Shown in pieces: positions 34,743 through 46,752 of a DNA stretch of 64,000 nucleotides. The position numbers and the translations under genes are program-made. Source of the DNA: Thalassia testudinum (Eukaryota; Streptophyta; Magnoliopsida; Alismatales; Hydrocharitaceae); contig JAZHRO010000014.1 of NCBI GenBank assembly GCA_037157565.1, forward strand, positions 74,864,001-74,928,000, in the 5' to 3' direction. Under the pieces are notes generated by a model. The model was not told the DNA's origin, made no database searches, and saw only the letters and a program-made list of their open reading frames with translations. How positions within the stretch are numbered: position 1 is the first letter of the stretch; each line of letters begins with the position of its first letter.

Positions 34743-35146
34743 ACCCTTGAGGATTGATGATGGGAGCAAGGAATCTGATACAGACCGTGTTGAAAAGCCA
34801 ATCCTAGGCTAGAACTAAAAAGAAAAAGAGAGAGAAAACTCTCCAAACAGAAAAACTTTCTATCTCTCTCTTACAAAACGCACTGCGAACTGAGCCAGGG
34901 CTAAAATCATTTCAAGCACGGGTGCTTTAACCACGAAGTCCAATAAACCTTAGGTTAGTTCTTGTGGGCCTTAAAAACCTTTGCTAAAAGACTGAGGCTA
35001 AGGCTAGACAGATTTGGATCTTGACTGGTACTGGAGTACCTTTTAGGCCTATGATCAGCATTCTAACCTAATCTATGAAGGCACTTATCTAAAACTATTG
35101 AAAACTTCATGGTCTAGAACAAGGGTTGAAACCTTAAGTTTTTGCT

Positions 35147-35177
35147 AAGGGACTAGCAAAAGCTAGGCATGGGGGTA
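35147..35177 (+). other. Terminal polypurine tract of element 5
   Basis: AAGGGACTAGCAAAAGCTAGG then CATGGGGGTA and the LTR. CTAGC-AAAA-GCTAG is a perfect 5-bp stem with an AAAA loop directly before the purine core. Confidence 0.85.
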
Positions 35178-37925
35178 TGATGAGAACCTCATCATGAGCC
35201 ATAACTAGCTCATTTTGACCCAATACAAAGGATAAAAGCTCCTACATATCTCAAGGAAAAGCTTAACTCAGAGAATTCTGAGTTTGAGAAGAAAACCAGT
35301 CATAAGGGGTAAAAGTGCAATTTTACCAGTATAAACTGCATACAGGGTAATTCAGGGACCAAACACAGGTCAAAACAGCTTAATAAGAATAAAAGTGGAA
35401 TGAGATGATCTAGCAAGGGCTACAGCACTTCCAAGGAACCAAATGATAATCTGTAACCCTAAAACAACCCACTTCAATTCACAAGGTTCGAGGCAAAGTA
35501 AAAATAGAATAAACCCTCTAAAATTCATAGAAAAATAATATCTAGGGTTTAGAACCTTCAATTTGGCCTTTAGAACCCATTTTGACCTACATTGAGAACC
35601 ATGCCCAATTAATAACTTAATTTGGGTTTTTGCGCAAATTGACCGGTCAAACAAGGTTTAATATGAAAATAAAATTCACCATCAGATTCCTTAGGTCCTA
35701 ATTAGTCATGTATAAAAACTTGAGCCTAAGAAGAAACCTCCTTGACCGACTTTACACTTTGGTCCTCATATATTTACTCTTTGGCCCTCAACTTTTGAAC
35801 CCTCGCATTTTGGCCCCTAACTCTCCTTCGTTCTTTGCAATCAGGTCCCTCCTGCAAAACCCTGCCAGCACCATGCTCCGGCGACCTTGCGCGGAGCATG
35901 GCGCCGCGCAGGGTGAGGTGGGGGACCTGGCAAGTATACCGGGGGTGCCCTGCGTCGTCAGCCGTCGCAGGAGCACCCCCATGGTCATTGTAGCCCCCCA
36001 TACCGGCCGTGCGAACGCACGGACGGTATGGGTTCATGTTCCGACCATTCTCCGGCGAGGGAGACACGTCGTCTCCCTCCGCCTTCCCCCCTGCTTCATC
36101 CCTATAAATACCCCCCGCCGCTCCACCGACGAAGGCAGCTTGGATCTGACGGAGAAAACCCCCAACTTTCCTCTCTTCTCACTCCGGCAGACGCCCACCA
36201 GCTCCGGCGGTTCTTCCTCCTCCTCCTCTTCGCTCTGCCGCAATACCAGCAGCAGAGATTTCTTCCCCTGCTCTTCCCGCGTCGCGCAATACCGGCGCAC
36301 GCTGCCTCTGCCCCGTCGTCACCGCCGTCCTCCCCCCACTGGGCATCGTCTTCTCCGGCGACAGTCGATACGACTGTCGCCCTGTTCCTCCCCCTTCGTC
36401 CCTGCAAGTAAGTTAGACCTACTCCCCTTCTTCTCCTCTTTCTTTCCCCGCTTTCAATTTAGTCAATTAAACCCTCGACCGCTCCTGTTCACCCTCATCC
36501 TCTCCGCCTCCGACCACCCTCCGGCGAGCCGCTCCCATCACCTCAGCGACCCACACGGCTCGCCGACCACCGCAGAACCTCCGCCTCCTCACCCTGATCC
36601 TCTTCCGCCCCTCCACTTCCCACCAAACACCCTCTGCAGATCCACCGAACACACCCACTTCCTCGCTCACAGTTTGACCTAGGACGACCTGTTAGCTCAA
36701 CCTCGCCCCCTGCAGACCCCCTGACCACCTTCGCCGTGCCACGGCGAAGGTCCCCCGCCTGTCTGATTTGGCCGAGAGGCCGTTCTATTGATTTCAGGTT
36801 CCAGGCCTTGACCGCCATTGGCGAGGAAGCTCGAAGCTTGCTTGAGGTTGCTCCAAGCCTAGATATCCCAGGTTGAAGACCTAGGCTGCGCGAAAGAGTC
36901 TTGCGCACACACCCTGGCCCTCAATTGGAGTTGCGAGCCTCAACAGCTGTTGCAATTGGAAGCACCATCCCTACTGCAGGCGTGAGAGAAATGGGGTGCG
37001 CGGATAGTCCCACCTCGGAAACTTCTGAAGCCACACACCCACATAAATTGCAAAAGTGCCACCATCTGTTTGCCTCAGTTACCACGGGGTGAGGTCCCTC
37101 TCACCCGACCCGACCCGGCCTCGTCCGTGACCACGCTCCGCGGACCTGGCCCGACCCGATTAGACTGACCTGCACTCCTCGCCCACCACGCACGCCGGTG
37201 GGCCTGGACCCGGGCCTGACCCGAACCCGATTACCCGGTAGCGCTCTGGGAGAGCTTCCGAAGAGTGATTTCAGAGAGAGAGATACGCGGGGGAGGGGGG
37301 TAGAGTAGGTTTTTGCCTCTTGACGAAAAAACTCTGAAGTGTGCAGGCCAAAGAAGAAGAAGCAGACCCGCTGAAGAAGAAGGAGCTGCTGCACTGTAGC
37401 AAAGGCATCGTTAAGTCGTCTCAGCACCGGGGCAGACGACGGAAGGTCAGCAGCCAGAGCAGGAAAGAAGACAGGCTGAAGAAGAAGGAAGAGCAACGGC
37501 CAACGCGAAAGAAGAAGAAGAGAGGTCAAGGCAGGTGAAGACAAAAAAGAAGAAGAAATGAAGAGAAGCAAGAAGCAAGAAAAGAAGAAGAAGATCTGAA
37601 GAAAAAGAAAGAAAGAAAACAAGGAAGAACAGAAGACAGAAGAAGAAGAGCACGAGGGGTAGATCTGAAGAAAGCAGAAGAAGAAGAAGAAGAAAAGGAA
37701 GAACAAAAGACAAAGAGGAAGAAAGAAGAGAAGAAGAAGAAGCCAAATTTTCATCTCTCTCTCTCTCTCTTTATTTTTGTAATAGAACTTGTATATCTCT
37801 AGAATACAACTTGCTCCCTGAGTTCGACCTCGGGAACTCTTTTATTTTTCCGAGTAAAAAATTTTATATGAAACGTTGGTAACAACCGGCTTTACTACAA
37901 CGTTATAACATAACCGACGTTTTCA
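35178..37925 (+). repeat. 3' LTR of element 5
   Basis: 2748 bp. Identical to 27960-30705 by eye except for a (CT) run that is two bases longer near 37757-37772. TATA box at 36103-36110, purine-rich tract at 37343-37748. Confidence 0.96.
36103..36110 (+). promoter_or_regulatory. TATA box, 3' LTR of element 5
   Basis: TATAAATA, an exact copy of the 5' LTR box. If active it would transcribe to the right, through element 6 and toward element 7. Confidence 0.7.
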
Positions 37926-37930
37926 GTAGG
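37926..37930. repeat. Target site duplication of element 5, right copy
   Basis: GTAGG, identical to 27955-27959. Confidence 0.95.
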
Positions 37931-38025
37931 GGTTCTTTCATAGTGGAGGAAAGGATCAATTTCATATACAGGACATTTAGTGATGGTCATAAACATCGTT
38001 GAAGACAACCTTGCACCCACACTGG

Positions 38026-38030
38026 CATGT
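38026..38030. repeat. Probable target site duplication of element 6, left copy
   Basis: CATGT, against CACGC at 46531-46535. Both differences are C/T, compatible with decay of an original CACGC. Confidence 0.45.
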
Positions 38031-39283
38031 TGATTACACAACAATCATGTAACCTAAATCACCTGAATTAATTTAGATTCTAGCATAACCTAGGAATAGT
38101 GCATTCATAGGCGTCGTAATTTGCATAATAGTTAGTTTGATTAGTTGCATAGATAAAATCGTCATTTTATGTACTATTGAGAGATGATTTTAATCATAGA
38201 TGATTCGAAGCTGCAGATGTCAGATCAGACCAGACAGATCTAATCAAAATGACGACGGGAGTCCAATGCTTTCGAAATCGTCTTGATCAGACAGCTAGAG
38301 CATCGTGTGCAGTCAATAGAAGAATGGAGATCATGGAGCCAAAGGACAAAGATCCAAGCCTCAAATGAAAAATCCAACTGCACGGATGGATCCGAATCAA
38401 CAATCATAGTCCAACAGCACAAAAATCAACCCGATCGGAGGTCTACATCACCAGATACAGAGAAGAGAAGATGGATGGCCATGATGGCGACACGTGGTGC
38501 CATCACAGCCGCTTCTCACTGCAACCCAGCATCTGAAGACATCTTCATCATTCACTGTGGGTCGTTGGATGGCCATCCATCTGTTCACGAGCCACCCACG
38601 TCGCCCTGCCACCACGCCTCATTAGCCAAGAGAAGATCTCGACCATTAGATCTTCATCCAATGGGCAAGAATAAGTTACCTTAAAACCTAAAGGCAACAA
38701 ACAAGTCAGAGTAGCATGTTGGTTAGTGCCTTTGCCACGAAGCAAAGGGCGCGCGTTCGATCTGCACCTTGCATGAAAATGAAGAACCGTTGCGTGCGTG
38801 CAACATTAGGCTGTTAAATGGAGATCAAAGGGAGGAAAAGCATCCATGTGGTGTGATCAGAGTGCGCCGCGGCCAAACACTGGATCCCACGCGCGCGTAA
38901 TGCACAAATGCACGCATTTCTTTCGTCACGAAGGAGATGCGAGTGTGAGTTAAGCTATCCAATCGTCTCTCAGCCTCGTTCTATCTCTCTCTCACTCTTT
39001 CTATCTTTCTGCTAATTATCTGTCTCTACTTTTAGCATAGCAATCTCTATTTTGAAAAAGATTGTTTCTAAATGCAATACAATTCTAATTATATATTTGA
39101 TTCCTATACATATATAAATATCTAGTTAGAGCAAGTTCTATTGAAAATCTTCTGCATAAAATCGAGATTGCCTCCCTTCGAATGACTCGGCACTCACCAG
39201 ATTCTATAAATTTATTTGTTGGCATGTTTTTGGGCTATACTACAACTAAATAATCTTTTAAAATGCGATTTATGCACTAGACA
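38031..39283 (+). repeat. 5' LTR of element 6 (internally deleted)
   Basis: 1253 bp against 1816 bp for the 3' LTR. The missing part corresponds to about 45640-46205 of the 3' LTR and lies at about 38965. The conserved block is represented by TTGCCTCCCTTCGAATGACT at 39169-39188. Confidence 0.85.
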
Positions 39284-39286
39284 AGT

Positions 39287-39304
39287 TGACACTGTTGCCA
39301 GGGA
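39287..39304 (+). other. Primer binding site of element 6 (decayed)
   Basis: TGACACTGTTGCCAGGGA, with several differences from the tRNA-Asp complement, mostly transitions, three bases after the LTR end. Confidence 0.7.
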
Positions 39305-40739
39305 GGCAACAAAAATTTTTGAAGCTTTTTGGTGTGAATTTGAGATTTCTAACTTGCTATTTTCATTGATTTCGTGTGTATGAAAGCGTGGAAATCAGAA
39401 CGAAACACAACGACGGGAATTGTAGGTTCAAATCCCAGGTAAGTACATATAGATTAGTTAGATTTAGAATTTTCTTGAACCTTAGGATTAGTTAGAATTT
39501 TTTTTTCTTTTTGAAAAGAAAATAAAAATATCTCTCTTATTAGTTATTTTCAAGCTAAAAGAAATGCTTATTTTAAAAATTGAATTCCCGAAGATCCGTG
39601 CATCCAAAAATTCTCAAATTTTTTCTAAATGTGAGCTATGAAGTCAAGAACAACATATCCAAATTTTTCGAAAATATGAGTTACATAAAAATTTTAAAAA
39701 TTCAAACACTGATCTATTATCAATTCAGTTATTGTTCCTAATTTATTCGAAGTTCAAAATATCATAAAAATTTTTATACAACTCTGATTGACTTGAAATT
39801 TGTTGAAATAAATTTTTAAAATAATTAAGAATTTAGCAAAAATTTGGAAAAAATATTTCTTGCATGTTTGACTGCACAGATTATCCAATCATGAACTAGA
39901 AGTCAAAACAGATTGCAAAACCCTAGTACACTTTAAATCAGAAAAAAATAGAAAACGTACATTAAAAATTCTTGAAAGATATTTTCTGAGTGCCTAGTTA
40001 GTGGTGCAATAGGAACAATTGATTGCATTGCTTGGGTCGCACCACCCATCTAAATTTTGAACTTAAAAGAATCATCTAGAAATATTTGCTCTTATAGTTT
40101 CATATTGAGGGTAGAGCACAACTGCATTTCCATATTTAAAGTTAATCTATCAAATAAACTGGCATTTGCAAAATTCTTGTGTCTCATCAAAACCTTGATT
40201 GAAGATATTAAATCGAGTGAATCCTAAAATTCATTAACACAAGCATTTGAATCTTAAAATTCACTTCATCATAAAAGAATTGCTTGTGAACCCTTTGCTT
40301 GAGTACTTCACACATCTAAAAATCAATTTTAAGGGCAAACACCCCCTAACGCCCATCATATTCCAAAAGCACATCAAACCTAAGCTTAAAACTGATTAGA
40401 CATGCCCTAGGCAGGACAAATATTCTTGGGGTCCTGAAATTAGATTGGGCTTAGGTTAAGGCCTTGTCTACTTGGACCCACTGGTGACAAGAAAGGTCAG
40501 TGTGGTAACCACATTAACCCTTAGTGATGTCCCGCCATGTGGGGTGACCTAAGGGGTCCCACCCTTCTGGCAAGCCAAATATTTCAAGGATTGATCTAAC
40601 CCAGTCATATTTTGGGGAGCCAAGATTAGGTCTATTTAGGGTTAACACTCTACGGACCAGTTTGATTGCTTGTATTCAAAGGGTAAGGGAATTCTCTCAT
40701 CTGCCTTCTCTTTCTCATCTATTAACCTTCTTCTGGTAA
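39305..40739 (+). other. 5' leader of element 6; no gene seen
   Basis: AT-rich first half. The stretch 40468-40590 (GACAAGAAAGGTCAGTGTGG and what follows) matches the leader of elements 5 and 7 (GACAAGAGAGGTCGGGTGGG). Confidence 0.6.
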
Positions 40740-42607
40740 ATGGATGCTAAAAGGTCTCTAAACCCTGACTTGGTACCACCTTTAGAGAGTAAAGTAAGGA
40801 GAAGACCCAATTTTTCTGAATACATTCTAATAAACAATTGCCATTAGGAAGAATTGATTAAGGAGGAAACCATGGACCCATACTCTTTTGCCTCACACTA
40901 TTCTCCTTATCCCAGCCCTTCCCTTACTTCAACTTCTTCAGGATAGAACTCTCCTCAACACTTGGAACGTGATTCCCTTGCCTACACCTCATATTCCCCA
41001 GGTATAGGTAGGCCTACCTCGAATTCCACACGAATCGCTGTATATCAAGGCTCTCTACAACCTTGAAAGACACTCTCCATGTAGAACCAACACCTAATTG
41101 GCATTACCAACTATCTTGACCGATTCAACCAAACTCATCTCTCCCCAGATTAGGGATATGCCTCAAAATCCTAATACCTAGAATATCAATCCTATCCTCG
41201 AAGTCACTTTGCAAATTATCCCAAGTCCACCCAAACAACTTCACCTTGTCATTGGGATAACCTTACAACACCAAACCAAGGATATGATTCTTACCCTAGG
41301 TATTTAGATGATAGATATTCTGATTTGACTGAGGATAGAAATTCTGAAAATTCTTATCCTCAGCCTGCTCAAATCCGTGACCATGACGATGATCTTGAGA
41401 TCACCAAATTACTCCAGGTAGTCCAAGGGATGAGAGAAGCTAATAAAAGAAATATAGAAAATCTAACAAAATAGCTCAATAGAATCTGAAAAGCAAAAGG
41501 TGATAAACCTGGTTCGAGTATGTCACAAGTTGGTGGCAAGCCACTCAAGGGTGAGGATTCGACCTTCAGTATGACATTTTATCCAATCCCAACCTCTACA
41601 TACATCGAGCCCACCCACTAGCCCTATGTTTGTGCAAGACAGATCCTACCCAAGCCTACAGCTGAACTAATAAATAATTTTGATATCCCAGAAACTGACT
41701 TTGAGAAGGAAAAATCACCTGAAGAAATACATCTTGATTTAGGCCTTGTATTGCAACCATTCTATTTTGTGGAGACAATCCATGGTGGGCTGGAGTATGA
41801 GTCTTTTATGTTTAAAGACACACAATTGTACTACATGGATGATTTGGGAAAATCAGAGCAAGATCAAGAATATAGAAAGATTGGGGACAGTGGCACTCCC
41901 AGCCAAGCATGGTTAGATGGCTTTGATCTGTTCTTATCTGAGGATTACCATGATTAGATGTGCTCGAACAATTCGATATCTGGATTTTGCAATACTGATC
42001 ATTCTAAGATATCCGATATAGAAGCTGAATCTACTTTGAATTTTGTTTCAGCTCATCCGCACCCTTCTCTTCCCATCCACCAGAATCCTGAGAAAAAACC
42101 TAACCTTATCCCCAACATCTTGAGATTGAGCAAAGCAGGCAATCCCCTTATGAAAAAGATCAAGAAATTGCAGAATTACTGGGGATGACTTATGAAGATC
42201 TATCTGAGGAAGCAAGGAATTTAGTTGAATCATGGAATCTTGAGGATCTTGACTTAATTGATGAGAAATAAGAAGACATTCCCTCAGAAGATATAGTCCA
42301 AGAGAAAAACAGTTGGTATCAAATTCAGAAGTCCACAGAACAAAAAGGATTTGAGGTGTTGTCTAATCTAAACCCCGATCTTACTCCCCCTAGGGCTGTA
42401 ATTCTAAGGAATAATGAATTTACGTCCAATACATTTAAAGACTTGCATCATGATTTAGGAAACTTGAATGAGACTTTTGATCACCCCAAGGATAAGATTG
42501 AGGATTCTGATAAGTTCGAAACTATTGAGATGGACCACTGGATCATATTTGACTCAACTACTCTACATCCATCTACACCTGACTTAACTTACAAAGTGGT
42601 TTCTTAG
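40740..42607 (+). pseudogene. Decayed ORF of element 6 (unknown protein)
   Basis: From the ATG at 40740 one frame runs with several stops to 42188 and then shifts to 42356-42607. Recognisable parts are a start with VRRRPNF, a Tyr/Ser/Pro-rich segment (SFASHYSPYPSPS), an acidic-helical segment around 41390-41470 (DDDLEITKLLQVVQGMREAN), and an acidic tail with aromatic residues (LFLSEDYHD). The layout is that of the ORFs in elements 2 and 4, and the very start is loosely like element 5. No Gag, protease, reverse transcriptase or integrase motif. Confidence 0.6.
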
Positions 42608-44682
42608 ACCATTTCAGACTACACCACTCGGATCCCTCCTTTCCTTTTCGATCACTTTCAGAACCAATATGATTTATTCTCGACAAACCACCCTGTATCC
42701 ACCTCATCTGCCTTCCTTATGCATCACATCTTAAGGTTGCCACTATCAACTTTCCACTCTGGCACCCGCACTAATGTTTCTCTCTTTTGTAGCATCTGAC
42801 TGTAAATAGCTTCAAGCCCATTCACTTTATTTTTCTGACCATTTGGGCTTGGTATTCAACATCAGCTGATCCGCATTTGTGGATCACTGATCCTTGTGCT
42901 ACATGACCATACCTTCATTTTAATCCTAATTCAACCCACTAATCTGATCATTCATTTTTGGGTTTAGGTCCGGCAAATGACGTTAAAGTTAGTGCTGGCT
43001 GGGAGGCAACCCGGTATTCTTTACAAGTAGTTTGCATCTTCTACATCCATACTAACGTGGATTAAAAGCATAGTCAGGTGATATCCCCTCCTCTTGCTTA
43101 TTATATTTTGATTTTCGTGCATACATTTCAATGAGGACATTATAATGAATAGGCATGTGGGTGAGTGGACATTGCATGTCTTATTTTTATGTCAAAAAAA
43201 AATGCATCTAGACATAAAGAATTTTTATTAAGGTTTTATTAGGGATTTATTCTTAAGTTGATTCCTGAGTTTAGAATCCAGTACAATTTCACACTTACAC
43301 ATAGAATTTGCAATGGATCCTCTATGAAGACTGATAAACATGTTTAGTTTGTTGAGAAGAAGCAATGCTTCTTCTCCTAAGCCCTTGGACAATAATTAGG
43401 GAGTTTGGAAAACTATCTTCTAACAGATCCACTAAACAAGTGTGATATGAGAATAGAAAATCTACTAGTGCTCTAACGTTAGTATAAGGAATCTTAACTT
43501 CTAGGTAATTAGATAATGATACTCGGAGTTAGGCATAGTTTTTGCTCTCGGTTTCTGCGTACAAGTTCTTAGTGTGAATATCTTGAGAGCCACCAAATAA
43601 GGCAAATACGGAGAGAGTAGGTTTTGATAAAACTAGGATTAAGGCGGATGGTCACAATCGTCCTTTACTGAACCCTTGGTTAAAGGAGGGTATTAATGTC
43701 AAGGTCAGAAATACACTGTCCTATCCATTCCCTTCTCAGTGCCGAGAATAGCCACTTCCACCAAATAAGCCACCCAATATCCTCTTGAACACACCCCTAA
43801 TCCCAAATAATGCCTTGGAAATAAAAGATTGTATGCTATACTGCATTACGTTAATAGATATTTGGATGCAAAAAAAAAGAGTGAAAAAGAAAAAAAGAAA
43901 TGAAAAAATATATATATTTATAGAAAAAATTTAGAAAAAGAAAAGAGCAGAAGAAAAAAGAGTTTATGAGTTAGAGTTTATTTCAAATGTAATGAGGCAA
44001 CAACACCCACTACCCTCACGATCCACCGAATGAAGCCTTTACATACTTTTCTGTATTTCTGGTCGCCTGAATATAGGCTGAGGAATTATAACATAGTCAT
44101 AGAGTTATCAGAACCTAATCAAAGTGTTAATGCTAAGAGAGACCACCAAATATACTGATAAATCTGGTGAGATTGTGAGCTCAAAAAGAAAGAAAAGATA
44201 AGAAAAGATAAGAAAAAGATAAAGAAAAAGAAAGAGAGAGAGAGAGAGAGAATGAGTACAAAGGAACTAAAGGGAGCACAGTTTCTCCACCTCTCTTTAA
44301 GTTGAATTATTTAATAACCTGGAAATCTAGGTTCTAAAGTACTAGTCTATATGCAGCACCAGATGAGTGTAGGCCACCAAATACAAATCTACTTGCCTCG
44401 GAAATCTTCTATCTAAGCCAAAAGCTAGCGTTGAATTTACAAATTATCTTATAACCCTGAGGGAAGAAGTTTAGCTATCCCAATAGATTTTTACTAAGGA
44501 TCAAGTACGAGCTGTAGATGTGGATTGATTTGTCACTTGGATCCGTTGCATAGGCTACAACAAAACATTTTCACGATTGTCTAGATTCTAAAGCTTAGGA
44601 TGAAAGCAAAAGACATAAACTCTAACCAAACTCTTGATAAAAATTAGTCATATAGGATCGTTTTCATTTAGTCTTGCATTTG
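42608..44682 (+). other. 3' untranslated region of element 6
   Basis: No gene. GTTAGTGCTGGCTGGGAGGC at 42989-43008, the internal purine tract at 43129-43162, A-rich stretches near 43868-43975 and 44187-44253 (AAGATAAG and GA repeats). Confidence 0.6.
43129..43162 (+). other. Internal polypurine tract of element 6
   Basis: CAATGAGGACATTATAATG, then AATAGGCATGTGGG. One purine interruption compared with element 5. Confidence 0.6.
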
Positions 44683-44714
44683 CTAGGAACTAGCAAGATT
44701 TAGGCATGGGGGCG
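44683..44714 (+). other. Terminal polypurine tract of element 6
   Basis: CTAGGAACTAGCAAGATTTAG then GCATGGGGGCG and the LTR. The stem seen in element 5 is lost. Confidence 0.7.
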
Positions 44715-46530
44715 TGATTGCACAGCAATCATGCAACCTAAATCACCTGAATTAAGCTAGATTCTAGCATAACGTAGGAATAATGCATTCATAGGCATCT
44801 TAATTTGCATAATGGTTAGTTTGATTAGTTGCATAGATGAAATTGTCATTTTATGTACTAATGAGAGATGATTTTATTTGCAGATGATTTGAAGTCGCGG
44901 ATGTCAGATTAGACCAGGTAGATCTGTTCAGAATGACGATGGGAGTCTAATGCTTCCGAAATTGTCTCAATTAGACAACAAAGCATCGTGTGCAGTCCAT
45001 ATAAGAATGGAGATCATGGAGCCAAAGGACAAAGATCCGAGCCTCAGATAAAAGATCCAACCATTCGAATGGATCGGAATCAACGATCCTAGTCCAACGA
45101 CATAAAAATCAACCCGATCAGAGGTCTACATCACCAGATACAAAGAAGACAAGATGGACAGCCATAATGGCGCCACGTGACGCTATCAAAGCCGCCCCTC
45201 ACCGCAACCCAGCATCTGAAGCCATCTTCATCATGCACTTTGGACCATTGGATGGCCATCCAATGGTTCACGAGCCACCTACATTGCCCCACCAGCATGC
45301 CTCATCAGCCAAGAGAAGATCTTGACTGTTGGATCTTCATCCAATGGCCGAGAATAAGTTACCTTAAAACCTAAATGTAACAAACAAGTCGAAGTAGCAC
45401 ATTGGTTAGTGCCTTCACCGCAAAGCAAAGGGCACGCATTCAATCTGCGCCTTGTGCGAAATTGAAGAACCATTGCACGCATGCGACATTGGGCTGTTGG
45501 ATGGAGATCAAAGGGCGAAGGAGAGTCCACCTGGCATGATTAAAGTGCACTGCAGTTGAACGTTGGATCCCATGCATGCGTAATGCACGAACGCACGTGT
45601 TTCCTTCGTCACGAAGGAGATGCGAGCGTGAGTTAAGTCATCTGATCTTATGATCAAACCACTGAGGAGCGATGACGTGCAAATCAAATTCAAAAGCACG
45701 CGCGAGTGTGAATCTGAGCCATTCGATTGTACGACTGAACGGTCGAGGATGCGGTGCTAAAATGAGGAATACAGGTGCACGTGAAGAAAACAGAAGCGGG
45801 CGAGAGCGCGCGAGGAAGTAGCGGAGCTATGCAATCATCATCCAATGAACCAGTGGCTGCCACGTGTTGATCAGAGGTTGTATCCGCACGGTGGAGGCAA
45901 GATGATGGTGTTTTGAGGCCTAATCACATTAGTTGATCTCCCGATCAATGGATTTGATTAATCCAAAGGTTGTTGCTTGGCTTTAAGGGCTAAAATACCT
46001 TCTTGCCCTCCAAAAAAAACTATAAAAGAAGGCCAAAGCCCCCCTTGGATCATATCTCTTCCATCTCTTCCATACAACTCTTCCACCTTCCTCTAGACTA
46101 AAGCTCTCCCTCTACAACTCCACTCTGACCTTCATCCCAATGCTCTAGATTTGAGATGCTGCCGCATCTCACACAAGCATCCTACAAGCAGTATCGTTTC
46201 TCTGCCTCCTTCTATCTCTCTATATCTCTCTCTCTCTTTCTATCTATATGCTAATTATCTGTCTCTACTTTTAGCATAGCAATCTCTATTTTGAAAAAGA
46301 CTATTTCTGAATGCAATACAATTCTGATTATATATCTGATTCCTATATGTATATACATATATAAATATCTATTTAGAGAAAGTTCTATTGGAAAGCTTCT
46401 GCGTAAAATCGAGATTGCCTTCCTACGAATGACTCGGTACTCAACGAATTCTATAAATTTATTTGTCGACGGGTTTTCGCGCTATACTACAACTAAATAA
46501 TCTTTTAAAACATGATTTACGTGCCAGACA
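44715..46530 (+). repeat. 3' LTR of element 6
   Basis: 1816 bp, TGATTGCACAGC...GTGCCAGACA. It keeps the promoter region deleted from the 5' LTR. Confidence 0.85.
46021..46028 (+). promoter_or_regulatory. TATA box, 3' LTR of element 6
   Basis: TATAAAAG followed by a pyrimidine-rich stretch (CCATCTCTTCC) about 35 bases on. It is absent from the 5' LTR. It reads toward element 7. Confidence 0.65.
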
Positions 46531-46752
46531 CACGCGCTCTGCATCCCTGTGTCACACGCCTCCATGTACTAGGCGCCGAATGCGCCTCGCATTGCACTGC
46601 ACCCATGCACGCCTCCTGCCTTGGGCATAGTGCCTTGCACTGCGTTGCTGTGCATGCATGGCTCCAAACGTGTGCGTACACCCATGCTGCTGTGCATGTA
46701 TGGTGGAACGTGCGTGCACATGGGCTGCCAGGGTTGGTGTTGGGAGAGTCAT
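46531..46752. other. Unassigned 222 bp between elements 6 and 7
   Basis: GC-rich, with recurring GCATGC/CACGC words but no clear repeat unit and no gene. It includes the possible right target duplication of element 6 (CACGC, 46531-46535) and the left one of element 7. The other unassigned piece, 37931-38025, is about 95 bp and also featureless. Confidence 0.5.
46748..46752. repeat. Target site duplication of element 7, left copy
   Basis: GTCAT, identical to 60654-60658. Confidence 0.95.

Larger units (their letters stand above)
33651..35146 (+). other. 3' untranslated region of element 5
   Basis: Homologous to element 7 at 49641-51150. In order: TTAGCGCTCAACGGGAGGC at 33662-33680, the internal purine tract (33873-33907), an A-rich stretch (about 33945-34080), the CTTGTCTCTTAGGATATT block near 34532-34549, and the CCATGG array. 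A 96-codon frame at 34460-34750 is shared with element 7, but every amino-acid-changing difference I checked argues against selection on it. Confidence 0.8.
27960..37925 (+). mobile_element. Element 5: complete, very young non-autonomous Athila-derived element
   Basis: 9966 bp with a perfect GTAGG target duplication. The LTRs (2746 and 2748 bp) differ, as far as I can see, only by one CT unit in a dinucleotide run. The interior (30706-35177) has a tRNA-Asp PBS, a leader nearly identical to that of element 7, a remnant of the gag start, an intact 632-codon ORF, and about 1.5 kb of 3' region homologous to element 7, including both purine tracts. There is no Gag, protease, reverse transcriptase or integrase, so mobility must have come from another element. 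Element 7 is the obvious type of donor, since LTR and leader families match. It sits in the 5' LTR of element 4. Confidence 0.95.
38031..46530 (+). mobile_element. Element 6: old non-autonomous LTR retrotransposon
   Basis: LTRs at 38031-39283 and 44715-46530 start TGATT(A/G)CACA and end AGACA. The interior has a decayed PBS, a leader block shared with elements 5 and 7 (about 40468-40590), a decayed ORF without gag-pol motifs, an AGTGCTGGCTGGGAGGCAAC block at 42991-43010, the internal purine tract, A-rich tracts and the terminal purine tract. The 5' LTR lacks about 560 bp that include the TATA box, so this copy cannot make its own genomic RNA from the normal start. Confidence 0.85.

Noticed and set aside
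34460..34750. 96-codon ORF shared by element 5 and element 7 (50050-50340)
   Set aside because: The base differences I compared all change amino acids and none are silent, so it does not look constrained as protein. The CCATGG array beneath it explains the conservation better.
38283..38684. 133-codon ORF in the element 6 5' LTR
   Set aside because: Lies inside an LTR, not open in the 3' LTR copy, no recognisable domain.
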